In this document: positions 55,530-63,653 of the stretch, in pieces
Position numbering within the stretch: the first letter of the stretch is position 1
Layout of the letters: every line of letters starts with the position of its first letter
Source of the DNA: Halobacillus dabanensis
Lineage (GTDB): Bacteria > Bacillota > Bacilli > Bacillales > Halobacillaceae
Assembly (NCBI RefSeq): GCF_900114165.1
Contig: NZ_FOSB01000012.1
Span: 1,059 to 65,058 of the forward strand
Direction of reading: 5' to 3'
Length of the DNA: 64,000 nucleotides
Translations under genes and position numbers: made by a program
The notes under the pieces: generated by a model
Told to the model about the DNA's origin: nothing
Seen by the model: the letters and a program-made list of their open reading frames with translations, nothing else
Database searches by the model: none

Positions 55530-55800
55530 GCCCCCCTAAGAGTGATACAATAAGGATAGCAGAAGAGATACTGACTAATTTGCAAGTACTAAGACGTGCA
55601 GGTTGTCCACTTCTTAGTACCAACTACCCTAATTCAGTTTTTATTTATTTTGTATGTACTCTCTTTTGTCTCTTACGTCGAATCACCTACTATTTTTCCC
55701 CGCCAGGAAAAATAGCCTGTAGATTTTATGGTCTGTCTTCCCTCAATCAAAAGACAGCAACCATCCCCCCCTTTTGCCCATTCAAAAGGGGATTTTTTTT
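55530..55800 (+). ncRNA. Candidate structured small RNA
   Basis: No open frame with a binding site is seen. A TACAAT box at about 55545 precedes two strong hairpins (AGTACTAAGA...TCTTAGTAC at ~55585-55620 and CTATTTTTCC...GGAAAAATAG at ~55690-55713), then a terminator (CCCCTTTTG / CAAAAGGGG, T8, 55767-55800). Not matched to any known RNA. It might instead be the remnant of a gene. Confidence 0.4.
55767..55800 (+). terminator. Intrinsic terminator in the 55.4-56.4 kb gap
   Basis: CCCCTTTTG pairs with CAAAAGGGG and is followed by ATTTTTTTT. No coding gene precedes it on this strand. Confidence 0.8.
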
Positions 55801-55822
55801 GCCCAATCCCCCACCTCTCCCC

Positions 55823-56065
55823 TCCAATAAAGCTCCCTATTCCATAAGACTCAGTTTCGAGATAATCCGGGGAATTGTTTGCCATATTAGGAGACAGGGG
55901 TGGTAGGGAAGCTACTCGTCTAGCTCCCTCGTCCAGACACTCGCGACAGAAGCAGAACAGAAAAGGAATGAAAAGGCACATTCCGTTGCTGTTCTGCTTA
56001 TGCCAGTGATATCTACCAGGAAAGCGCTACATATCAAGCTTCCACGTCTAAAATGACCAGTGGAG
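55823..56065. repeat. Dispersed repeat, family B (copy B2)
   Basis: The left end reads AAAGCTCCCTATTCCATAAG then ACTCAGTTTCGAGATAA. It shares GAAGCTACTCGTCTAGCTCC and CGTCCAGACACTCGCG with copy B3. The hairpin arms AGCAGAACAGAAAAGGAAT and ATTCCGTTGCTGTTCTGCT (55951-55969/55980-55998) have two mismatches. Right of it, the CTACATATCAAGCTTCC block is a worn version of the B1 flank. Confidence 0.8.
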
Positions 56066-56108
56066 AGTGTTTCATATTATCCGCTTCGCTTTAGCATACA
56101 GCACGTCT

Positions 56109-56306
56109 CCCAGAAGTGGTTTCGAGATACTGATATGGCAAAGGAGCGGAGGGGAATGGCGGGACTCCTGTGGGAAAAGAGTGCTAGGTGAGACCCCACA
56201 GTCCGAGGAGGCTCACCGCGCTCCCACGGAAAGCGAGTCATCCCCCGCAGCACCATCCACTTATACAAAAGTCTCGAAACGGAGTCTTCAGGATACTGCC
56301 AGTTAG
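56109..56306. repeat. Dispersed repeat, family A (copy A3)
   Basis: Ends: CCAGAAGTGGTTTCGAGATA on the left, GTCTCGAAACGGAGTCTTCA then GGATACTGCCA on the right, an inverted pair. Signature blocks: ATGGCAAAGGAGCGGAGG, GGCGGGACTCCTGTGGGAAA, AGGTGAGACCCCACAG, GAGGAGGCTCACCGC and CCACGGAAAGCGAGTC. It directly follows copy B2, as A4 follows B1. Confidence 0.85.
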
Positions 56307-56429
56307 TTGAAGGGTTTTATAATACATAAAACGATGTTTGAGTGGACAAGCCGCCAAAATTTTTATAAAAAATCAAATATTCCTCGTTTGTACATCATAT
56401 ATTGAAAGTACAAAGGAGGTGGAACAGAG

Positions 56430-56621
56430 ATGGATTTCAACAACCGTGTGTTCCTGTTTTTGGCCGCTTTACTGTCGGGTTACGCCCTCTACAACCTTGG
56501 TGACACAGCTGGAAACTTTTTCGATCAATTCTTGTTCTATGCCGGCTACATTGCAATGATTCTATTTTCTTTTGCTATTATTATCGTCGGGCTGGCAAGA
56601 TTCTTAAGTCAGTATAAGTAA
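56430..56621 (+). CDS. Small two-helix membrane protein
   Basis: 63 residues: MDFNNRVFLFLAALLSGYAL, then a short loop (GDTAGNFFDQF) and a second membrane helix (IAMILFSFAIIIVGLARFL). AAAGGAGGTGG lies before the ATG and a terminator follows, so it is a real small gene. I do not recognise the family. Confidence 0.75.
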   Translation: MDFNNRVFLFLAALLSGYALYNLGDTAGNFFDQFLFYAGYIAMILFSFAIIIVGLARFLSQYK

Positions 56622-56652
56622 AGAATGGCTCCCTCTAGGGGGGACGTGTTTG

Positions 56653-56682
56653 AAAAAGGCTGCGGAGTCCGCAGCCTTTTTT
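56653..56682 (+). terminator. Terminator of the small membrane protein gene
   Basis: AAAGGCTGCGGA and TCCGCAGCCTTT followed by TTT. Confidence 0.9.
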
Positions 56683-56848
56683 ATGCTCTCGAAAGTTATA
56701 AAGTTCAATAATCTTGGATATTTTCCAGAAGGCGGAAACCGAATCCAGTGCTCAGCCAATCACATCATAAGAAAACCATCTTGCGAAAGGGAAGGTCGCC
56801 ATAAATTTACATATGCATTCTTGTCTACTGGTGCGTCCTATTCCTTAC

Positions 56849-57295
56849 TTATTCTGAAGGTTTGAAAAGTGATTTGAAGAAACCTTTCATCCCGTTCTCT
56901 CCGGTAGAATCTTTCTTCTCTTTTTCCTCCACCTCAATAGTGACTGTTTCTTTCTCGATGGCATAGTCGAGCGTTAATACAGCGCCAAGATCCGTTTCTG
57001 ATTCTTGATTCGAAATAGTAGTGTGATGAATATTATATTTATCAGCGATATCCATATAGGGCGATAAAAAACGATAGCTCACATTCCCGTTCAATAGCAA
57101 TTTAGCCTCCGGATATTGCTTCATATTTTCAGCCAGTTCCTCGTTCCCCAGTTCTTGCATGACTTGCCCTTTGGTTAACGTTAGCAAAGCCCGTTCCCTC
57201 AAGGTGCCAAGGAACTTTTTTCTTTCTCCTGGTTTTGTTTCTCTGCTTCCATATATACCTTCTTGTAAGTAATCTTCCATATTTGGTTTCTTCAT
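56849..57295 (-). CDS. YueI family protein (DUF1694)
   Basis: 148 residues. YLQEGIYGSRETKPGERKKF, LGTLRERALLTLTKGQV and LLNGNVSYRFLSPYMDIADK match YueI/DUF1694, a family of unknown function. The last ~35 residues are charged and variable. Confidence 0.88.
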   Translation of the reverse strand: MKKPNMEDYLQEGIYGSRETKPGERKKFLGTLRERALLTLTKGQVMQELGNEELAENMKQYPEAKLLLNGNVSYRFLSPYMDIADKYNIHHTTISNQESETDLGAVLTLDYAIEKETVTIEVEEKEKKDSTGENGMKGFFKSLFKPSE

Positions 57296-57327
57296 AAATT
57301 CACCTCATTCCATCCTAGTATGACACA

Positions 57328-57354
57328 GAAAAAAGGCTGCAACCTTGGCAGCCT
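57328..57354 (-). terminator. Terminator of the second lipid-kinase gene
   Basis: GGCTGC and GCAGCC (57335-57340/57348-57353), then TTTTTT on the minus strand. Confidence 0.82.
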
Positions 57355-57358
57355 TTTC

Positions 57359-58240
57359 CTATTCTACTACGACCCTAATATGGGAAGGAAGGACAGATAA
57401 CTCCACAGGTAAGGAATCCCCCTCTTCCCCATCCACGTTTGTTACTAAGTTCTCTTCAGAAGAAAGTTTGATATGGTCTGCCTTAAAATATTCGACATCT
57501 TTTTCGTTTTTCAATTCTCCTCTTAGTATCGCCGACACAATAGAGGCGAGACGGATCATATTCACCTGGGTAACAACATAGCAATGAATTTTTCCGTCAT
57601 TCACCTTTGCTTCAGGGGATAATTTCTCAAAACCACCTGCTGAATTAGTCAGAGCCGCTAGAAAAAGAAATGAACCTCCTTCCCAAACCTTCCCGTCATA
57701 CTCAATACGGATAGGATAACTACTATTATTGGATATGGTTTTCATCCCTTCCATAATATAGGCCAATGGTCCGAATTTTGTTTTTTGTTGAGGCTTCACC
57801 TCGTAGGTGGCTTCCGCAATCGCTCCAGCTGCTACGATATTGACGAAATATTGGTCATTAAAACGCCCGATGTCTACTTCTTTCGCACGATTTGATTTGA
57901 GAATATCAATTGCTTTTTCCACATCAAGAGGAATATCGAGGGCTCTGGCAAAATCATTGACCGTCCCTAAAGGTATAATACCTAACAAGGGACGGTGTTT
58001 TTGATCGACCATACCATTAATTGTCTCATGGAGAGTTCCGTCCCCACCTAAAGAGACAACAAGGTCAAACTCATCTTTACAGGCGTTTTGACAATATAGC
58101 GTTGCATCCAATTCTTTTTCCGTCTGAGCAACGTTTACATCATACCCTTTATCAAACAGGATTTTTTCGATTTTTTCAACATGATCCAATGCTTCTTCTT
58201 TCCCTGAGGAGGGGTTAACGATAAGCATGGCCTTTTTCAT
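57359..58240 (-). CDS. Diacylglycerol kinase family lipid kinase
   Basis: 293 residues. LIVNPSSGKEEA, VSLGGDGTLHETINGM, GIIPLGTVNDFARAL and NVDGEEGDSLP mark the DagK/YegS family. ATG behind GGGGAGGAATTCTA. Second such gene in the window (see 28365); the two are clearly different sequences. DgkB is the essential member in B. subtilis; which of these is equivalent cannot be settled here. Confidence 0.9.
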   Translation of the reverse strand: MKKAMLIVNPSSGKEEALDHVEKIEKILFDKGYDVNVAQTEKELDATLYCQNACKDEFDLVVSLGGDGTLHETINGMVDQKHRPLLGIIPLGTVNDFARALDIPLDVEKAIDILKSNRAKEVDIGRFNDQYFVNIVAAGAIAEATYEVKPQQKTKFGPLAYIMEGMKTISNNSSYPIRIEYDGKVWEGGSFLFLAALTNSAGGFEKLSPEAKVNDGKIHCYVVTQVNMIRLASIVSAILRGELKNEKDVEYFKADHIKLSSEENLVTNVDGEEGDSLPVELSVLPSHIRVVVE

Positions 58241-58268
58241 TAGAATTCCTCCCCTAAGCCTGGTGACT

Positions 58269-58727
58269 TCATTCCTTTTGTTTATGTTCAAAAAGCGTGC
58301 TGACAGGAGTGAACCCGCTCTTCCGAATAAATTCGCTTATTCCGTTATGATAGTCGTCCAGATTCACCTGGATGGCCTCAACCCCCTGACTATGCATCCA
58401 ATTCATTAATTGCTGAAAAAGCTCTGTTCCGATGCCTTCACGACGATAAAACTCATCAACAAAAACTTCCCTTACGTATCCATATTCGTCTGGACCCCCA
58501 TGTTGATCGATAACTCCAAGCACATATCCAATCATACGTCCGTCCATGTCTGCAACAAGTAGTTTCTGCTTTGGGTTATTCGCTAAAAGTTGATCTGCCG
58601 CCCAATATTTGCGATCTCTAAGTTGTTCATTCCTCTGGCGGCTGGTTTTGATGGAATGTAGAAAATCGATGCTATACCTCGTGAAATGCATGAGATCCTT
58701 CTCTTCAGGTTCCCTGATTTTCACCAT
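58269..58727 (-). CDS. GNAT family N-acetyltransferase
   Basis: 152 residues. VREVFVDEFYRREGIGTELF and the C-terminal GFTPVSTLFEHK give the GNAT acetyl-CoA site (RREGIG). Substrate unknown. GAGGAGG precedes the ATG. It lies 14 bases after a second, small acetyltransferase gene and 28 before the lipid kinase, so the three may form one operon. Confidence 0.88.
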   Translation of the reverse strand: MVKIREPEEKDLMHFTRYSIDFLHSIKTSRQRNEQLRDRKYWAADQLLANNPKQKLLVADMDGRMIGYVLGVIDQHGGPDEYGYVREVFVDEFYRREGIGTELFQQLMNWMHSQGVEAIQVNLDDYHNGISEFIRKSGFTPVSTLFEHKQKE

Positions 58728-58741
58728 CAGAAACTCCTCCT

Positions 58742-59017
58742 CTACTTGTTTAACACCACACGGTACTCTGGGGTTTGTTCCATCACTTCCCTAGCGAAAG
58801 AGCAAACGGGGTCGATTTTCCATTTATTTTTTCTAGCGTGATTGACAGCATAATCGACCAACTCACGCCCTAGCCCTTGTTCACGTTCGGAAGGGTCAAC
58901 AAATGTACTAGTAATAATCATCGTATTATTTTCCTCTTCAAATAGAAGTTGAGCTTTGGGATCTTCTTCATCCCCTATATATAATTTACCTTTTTTCACG
59001 TTAATTTCTTGTTCCAT
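58742..59017 (-). CDS. Small GNAT-type acetyltransferase (YjdJ/NATD1-like)
   Basis: 91 residues. STFVDPSEREQGLGRELVDY gives the acetyl-CoA loop, and VCSFAREVMEQTPEYRVVL is the typical C-terminus of the Acetyltransf_CG family. Substrate unknown. AAGGAGAGATCGATT precedes the ATG. Confidence 0.88.
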   Translation of the reverse strand: MEQEINVKKGKLYIGDEEDPKAQLLFEEENNTMIITSTFVDPSEREQGLGRELVDYAVNHARKNKWKIDPVCSFAREVMEQTPEYRVVLNK

Positions 59018-59095
59018 AATCGATCTCTCCTTTCTTTATAAAGGATACCCTCTCACTCTTAAGAAAAACCTTCCCTCAAATACAGATTTTATAAT

Positions 59096-59314
59096 CTCCC
59101 CTTTTGGATTATGACTCCTGCTGGAAAGTGTTCAAATCGCCATGGTGACACGACTGGCATAAGCAAAACACATAATGTGCCTTTTCGGATCTTGGATGTT
59201 TTGCTTATGATGCGAGTGTCTGGGCGATGGAGCTAGACGAGTAGCTTCCAAGGTCCCTTTCGCACTCTCCCATATGTCTCGATACCGGCTCTTCTAGAAT
59301 AGGGAGCTTTTTGG
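59096..59314. repeat. Dispersed repeat, family B (copy B3)
   Basis: Reverse orientation. The right end reads TGTCTCGATACCGGCTCTTC then TAGAATAGGGAGCTTTTT. The hairpin at 59137-59227 begins TCGCC and ends GGCGA, with perfect inner arms CATAAGCAAAACA and TGTTTTGCTTATG. It shares GATGGAGCTAGACGAGTAGC with copy B2. It accounts for most of the 366-base gap before cstA. Confidence 0.82.
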
Positions 59315-59341
59315 GAAGCAGAATTCAGGATTGTTCACCTA

Positions 59342-59379
59342 TAAAAAAAGCACCCAACGCTATGGCGCAGGGTACTTTT
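59342..59379 (-). terminator. Terminator of cstA
   Basis: The minus strand AAAGTACCC-TG-CGC-CATA-GCG-TT-GGGTGCTTT is followed by TTTTATAG. Confidence 0.82.
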
Positions 59380-59383
59380 GGCA

Positions 59384-60826
59384 TTATGCCGTTTGTTTCA
59401 AATCTTCTTCCAATGGAATATCTTTTTGTAAACCGCGGCGGGCGGCGATAAAGAACACAGTCACTACAACGACAGTCAAGACAGCAGCAATGACATAGGA
59501 CACGTCCAACGGTAGACCGAAACCGATCGGTGCATTAATGATATAGGTGAATGTCGCCATTGTCATGAATGTTGCTGGTATAGCGGCAATGAAATAATTT
59601 TTACGAGACAAGAACAAGTACATAGCTCCTACCCATAGTGCAATAACAGCTGTTGATTGGTTCGCCCAGGAAAAGTACCTCCAAAGCAATGTAAAATCAA
59701 TCCGCGTCAATACAAAAGAGATGACAAACATAGGAACAGCAATCCAAACACGACTCATCACTTTTTTCTGAGGAATTTTCAGATAATCAGCAATGATCAT
59801 ACGGGCACTGCGGAAAGCTGTATCACCGGAAGTGATTGGAAGAATAATTACTCCCAGCACCGCTAATGTCCCTCCTACTGCTCCAAGCATAGCAATGGAT
59901 ACTTCACTGACGACAGCAGCTGGTCCACCACTAGCCAGCACCTCGTTCAGTCCTGTAGAACCATTGAATAGGCTCATGGCAGCCGCAGCCCAAATCATAG
60001 CGATAATTGCTTCTGCTATCATCATGCCGTAGAAAATACGACGTCCTTGTTTTTCCTTTTGTGTCGTTCTTGAGATAATTGGTGATTGTGTTGCGTGAAA
60101 ACCAGACAAAGCACCACAAGAAATCGTTAAGAACAACAGCGGGAAAATCGGTGCATTATCGGGATGCATGTTTGTCAGGCTCAATTCAGGAATCGGCGCA
60201 CCCGTAACTACTAGAGAAACCCCAACTCCGATGGCACTGATTAATAGAAGTGCTCCGAAAATCGGGTAAAAACGTCCGATGATCTTATCAATTGGCAGCA
60301 TCGTAGCTAAGAGATAATAAGCAAAAATAACAAGCAAAATAATCGGAAGAGATAACCAGCTGCTTGTCATGTTGTGAAGTAGGTCCGCCGGGGCTGTCAC
60401 GAACACGGTTCCAACTAGAACAAGCAATAAAATAGCAAAAGCATTGACAACATGTTTCATCACTTTCCCTAAAAACTTTCCGGCAAGTTCAGGCAAGTGA
60501 GCCCCACGGTTGCGGATCGAAATCATTCCTGTCAAATAATCGTGAACAGCCCCGGCAAAGATAGATCCGAGCACAATCCATAAAAAAGCTACAGGACCAT
60601 ACAGGGCACCCAAAATAGGACCAAAAATCGGACCTACCCCCGCTATATTCAAAAGTTGAATCAGTGAGTTTCTTTTTTCTCCCATCGGTAAGTAATCGAC
60701 TCCATCACCGTGAGAATAGGCAGGAGTTTGGCGATCCGTATTAACACCAAACGTTTTCTCCACATATTTACCGTACGTAAGATAACCAACTATTAACAGT
60801 ACTATACTAACTAAAAATGTAATCAT
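59384..60826 (-). CDS. cstA: CstA family carbon-starvation / pyruvate transporter
   Basis: 480 residues with about 13 membrane helices. Conserved blocks LNIAGVGPIFGPILGALYGP, GSIFAGAVHDYLTGMISIRN, FLTISCGALSGFHATQSPII and GVIILPITSGDTAFRSARMI match CstA. E. coli relatives BtsT and CstA take up pyruvate. This short form lacks extra C-terminal helices of E. coli CstA. ATG behind AAGGAGGATATACC. The adjacent LytST system and a cre site fit induction by a carbon signal under catabolite control. Confidence 0.92.
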   Translation of the reverse strand: MITFLVSIVLLIVGYLTYGKYVEKTFGVNTDRQTPAYSHGDGVDYLPMGEKRNSLIQLLNIAGVGPIFGPILGALYGPVAFLWIVLGSIFAGAVHDYLTGMISIRNRGAHLPELAGKFLGKVMKHVVNAFAILLLVLVGTVFVTAPADLLHNMTSSWLSLPIILLVIFAYYLLATMLPIDKIIGRFYPIFGALLLISAIGVGVSLVVTGAPIPELSLTNMHPDNAPIFPLLFLTISCGALSGFHATQSPIISRTTQKEKQGRRIFYGMMIAEAIIAMIWAAAAMSLFNGSTGLNEVLASGGPAAVVSEVSIAMLGAVGGTLAVLGVIILPITSGDTAFRSARMIIADYLKIPQKKVMSRVWIAVPMFVISFVLTRIDFTLLWRYFSWANQSTAVIALWVGAMYLFLSRKNYFIAAIPATFMTMATFTYIINAPIGFGLPLDVSYVIAAVLTVVVVTVFFIAARRGLQKDIPLEEDLKQTA

Positions 60827-60849
60827 GGTATATCCTCCTTCATTGCATT

Positions 60850-60863
60850 TGCAACCGCTTACA
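60850..60863 (-). promoter_or_regulatory. cre site (CcpA operator) before cstA
   Basis: The minus strand TGTAAGCGGTTGCA fits the cre consensus TGWAANCGNTNNCA at every defined position. It lies 24-37 bases before the cstA start, just after a TATATT box, a place typical for repression. Confidence 0.8.
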
Positions 60864-60904
60864 AGAAATATACCAAGATACCGCTTTCATTAGGGAGGTT
60901 TCTG

Positions 60905-60939
60905 TTCAACATGTAAGATCTCATGTCTAACATGTTGAA
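60905..60939 (-). promoter_or_regulatory. Inverted repeat upstream of cstA, candidate LytT site
   Basis: TTCAACATGT and ACATGTTGAA are perfect 10-base arms 15 bases apart, located about 45-80 bases upstream of the presumed cstA -10 box, where no good -35 element is visible. Position fits an activator site; binding by LytT is inference. Confidence 0.5.
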
Positions 60940-61033
60940 TATACGGATTGAAAAACATAGAGTTATAAGAGAAAAACCAAATTAAGAGAACGCCAAAGAA
61001 GGAAACCTGGTCTATTAACTACACCTTACGTTT

Positions 61034-61759
61034 TTATAATTCCAGTTTATTCCTCAAATCTCTCACATAATTCCTGCTGACAGAAAGTTTCTCATCAGTA
61101 CTTTTAAGCTCCAGTTGATATGCCCCATTGAACCATGGAGAGAGGCGATATATATAATCGAGATTTACGAGATAACTTTTATGAATGCGAAAGAAGGAAA
61201 AACCTCGGAGACGTTGTTCCACATCTTTAAGCGCATCCTTCGTTTCGTACACTTTTTCTCTTCCGACAATTTTGGTGACACGTCCTTCTCTATACACATA
61301 AATGATTTTGCCAGGGTCAATATATTCAATGGTACCGTCTACTTCGACCGCAAATTTGGAAGGAGTGTAATCAGGCTTCCTTTCATATGGATGTAATTTT
61401 TTCTGGATTCTCTCGATTGTTTCCCCCGACTGCTCTTCATCAAAAGGTTTCAGTAAGTAATCAACTGCTTGCTGGCGGAAGGCTTCGACTGCAAAATCCG
61501 GATATGCCGTCGCAAATACGATTTCCGGCACTTTCTTTAATTCTTGCACCGCCTTGGCAACAGCCATGCCATCCATCTTTGGCATTTCTACATCTAGAAA
61601 AAGGACATCGGGCTGTAACTTCAATGTCTCCATGACAGCTTCCTCCCCAGACTTTGCCTGTCCAATGACTTCGATGTTTTCATATGGTTCTAATAAAAAA
61701 ATCAGCTCTTCTCTGCTGAAACGCTCATCATCGACGATGAGCGTTTTTATTTTTTCCAT
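61034..61759 (-). CDS. lytT: LytTR-type response regulator
   Basis: 241 residues. Receiver domain with phosphoacceptor Asp56 in VLFLDVEMPKMDG and a C-terminal LytTR DNA-binding domain (KFAVEVDGTIEYIDPGKIIY through LSVSRNYVRDLRNKL). ATG overlaps the sensor stop (TGATG). With LytS it forms a two-component system; in B. subtilis LytST responds to pyruvate and in E. coli the related BtsSR controls the CstA relative BtsT. Confidence 0.92.
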   Translation of the reverse strand: MEKIKTLIVDDERFSREELIFLLEPYENIEVIGQAKSGEEAVMETLKLQPDVLFLDVEMPKMDGMAVAKAVQELKKVPEIVFATAYPDFAVEAFRQQAVDYLLKPFDEEQSGETIERIQKKLHPYERKPDYTPSKFAVEVDGTIEYIDPGKIIYVYREGRVTKIVGREKVYETKDALKDVEQRLRGFSFFRIHKSYLVNLDYIYRLSPWFNGAYQLELKSTDEKLSVSRNYVRDLRNKLEL

Positions 61760-63504
61760 CAACCCTCTTCCTCCTCTTTTTGCATTGGAAGTGTAAAGAA
61801 GACTTTCGTTCCTTTTCCTTCATCACTTACAAAGTGCAGCTTTGAATTTTCTCCGTGCATATGTTCCAACCGTTTATTAACATTATACAAACCGAAACCA
61901 GTCCCTTGTTTTGATTCTACTGACTGTTCACCCAAAAGAGTGATCCGTTCTTGGTCAATCCCTTTTCCATTATCTTTTACTACCACTTCAACCTCGCCAT
62001 CACGCATTTTTATCATGATTTTAATTTCTGCATAGGCATCTTGATCTTTAATCCCATGTTTTATGCTGTTCTCCACAAGCGGCTGTAAGGTAAGGGGAGC
62101 AATTTTGGCAGACAATGCTTTCTCATCAATCTCATAGTCTACATGCAACCGATCAACAAAACGGGTTTCTTCAATTAATAAATAAGATTTCACATGCTTC
62201 AATTCTTCTTTTAAGGATGTCCATGTTTTCGTTGTAGCCCCTAAATTTTGGCGAAAAAATTTCGATAGTGCCATGAGTAAAGTCCGCGCTCGATCAGGTT
62301 CTGTACGTGTCAAAGAAACGATGACATTCAAAGAGTTGAAAAGAAAATGCGGGTTCACCTGGGCCTGTAATGCCTTCACTTCAGCCTCCCTGGCAAGCTC
62401 TTCTGCTTTTTCTGCATCCGCGAGTTCCAGCTGCTGACTCAAGAGAGCACTTAAGCCTTGAATCAACTCCAGCAAGACATTGGAGATTTCTTTTTCTGTC
62501 GTCACATAGAACTTTAATGTCCCTACCACTTTTTGCCGTTTTTTCAATGGTACAATCACTGCGGCCCCAAGCGGACAATTTGGATGCTGACAATGAATCT
62601 CTTCGTGACGGACGACCACCCGTTTTCCTGTATTGATGACTTCTCTTGTTGCATCTGTTTGAATCGGTTCTCCGGATTTATGATGATCATCAGCTTGACC
62701 AACATGAGCCAGAATATGTTGCTCATCGGTCATTGAAATGGCACTCACTTGAACCTCACTAAAAATGATCTGACATGCTTTTTCAGCAGATTCTTTCGTT
62801 AAGCCTTTCCTCAAGTGAGAGACCGTATATTCTGCAAGTTTGAGAGCTTTCTGGGCTTGCAGTGCTCCCACTTTCTCCTCTTCATGCAAGACATTACGGA
62901 TAATCAATAAAAAAAGCGCCGAACCCACACCATTTGCCACAATCATCGGTAACCCAATTTCCTGGACAAGTGCCCACGCACGGGAAAATGGACTTGAAAC
63001 AAGTAGAATAATGCCCATCTGAACTGTTTCTGCAAGTGCACCGACGAAGAGTGCTGTCTTCAACTTCAGCGGCTTCCCTTTTTTATGGAATATACCTGCA
63101 ATCACTCCAGCCACCACGGCAGATATGCCGCAAGCAACCCCGGTAAAGCCACCTAATGAAACCCGATGCACTCCAGCAATGATACCCGCACCGATACCAA
63201 TCCGATAACCACCAAACAGCCCTGCTGCTACAATTCCGATGACTCTGGAGTTTGCAAGAGCTTCCGATTCCACGAGGTTGTACGCCCACCGGCCGAAATC
63301 TAATGAAGTTGTATTATAGGTGATTCCTGTGTATGTACCGATAATTCCAAACAAACCAAAAAATCCGATAGCCATATAGCGTTGCCTGTGGTCCAAAGTC
63401 TTCTGATCGATTAACTCCCTGAAAAAGCGGAAGCGGGTGATAATAAAAGCCACTGTAACAATAATGCCTAGCCGCTCCAGCATAGGAAGAAGCAATTCAA
63501 ACAT
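61759..63504 (-). CDS. lytS: LytS-type sensor histidine kinase
   Basis: 581 residues. Five- or six-helix 5TM-5TMR_LYT sensor domain (1-205; GGYRIGIGAGIIAGVHRVSL), GAF-like domain (~225-365), His kinase domain with phospho-His386 in QVNPHFLFNSLN and an ATPase part (VENSIKHGI, VKDNGKGI, GTGFGLYNVNKRL). AAAGGGAGGGG precedes the ATG. It is the sensor partner of the following regulator. Confidence 0.93.
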   Translation of the reverse strand: MFELLLPMLERLGIIVTVAFIITRFRFFRELIDQKTLDHRQRYMAIGFFGLFGIIGTYTGITYNTTSLDFGRWAYNLVESEALANSRVIGIVAAGLFGGYRIGIGAGIIAGVHRVSLGGFTGVACGISAVVAGVIAGIFHKKGKPLKLKTALFVGALAETVQMGIILLVSSPFSRAWALVQEIGLPMIVANGVGSALFLLIIRNVLHEEEKVGALQAQKALKLAEYTVSHLRKGLTKESAEKACQIIFSEVQVSAISMTDEQHILAHVGQADDHHKSGEPIQTDATREVINTGKRVVVRHEEIHCQHPNCPLGAAVIVPLKKRQKVVGTLKFYVTTEKEISNVLLELIQGLSALLSQQLELADAEKAEELAREAEVKALQAQVNPHFLFNSLNVIVSLTRTEPDRARTLLMALSKFFRQNLGATTKTWTSLKEELKHVKSYLLIEETRFVDRLHVDYEIDEKALSAKIAPLTLQPLVENSIKHGIKDQDAYAEIKIMIKMRDGEVEVVVKDNGKGIDQERITLLGEQSVESKQGTGFGLYNVNKRLEHMHGENSKLHFVSDEGKGTKVFFTLPMQKEEEEG

Positions 63505-63653
63505 AGCTTCCCCTCCCTTTACTCACGATATATAGTCGAACCTTTTATGGAATCATATTCATTAACTCTTATTGTAGCATGGTAGCAGAGAATGATACGA
63601 AAGGAGAAAGCGTCATAATTTTCTGATACAATGTAAGGTAATGAGGTGATAGA

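Noticed and set aside
55490-55906. 138-codon plus-strand frame
   Set aside because: It crosses a terminator and repeat B2, and has no binding site. The hairpins below it favour an RNA or no gene.
56067-56306. 79-codon frame in the repeat before the small membrane protein
   Set aside because: It lies wholly inside repeat copy A3.
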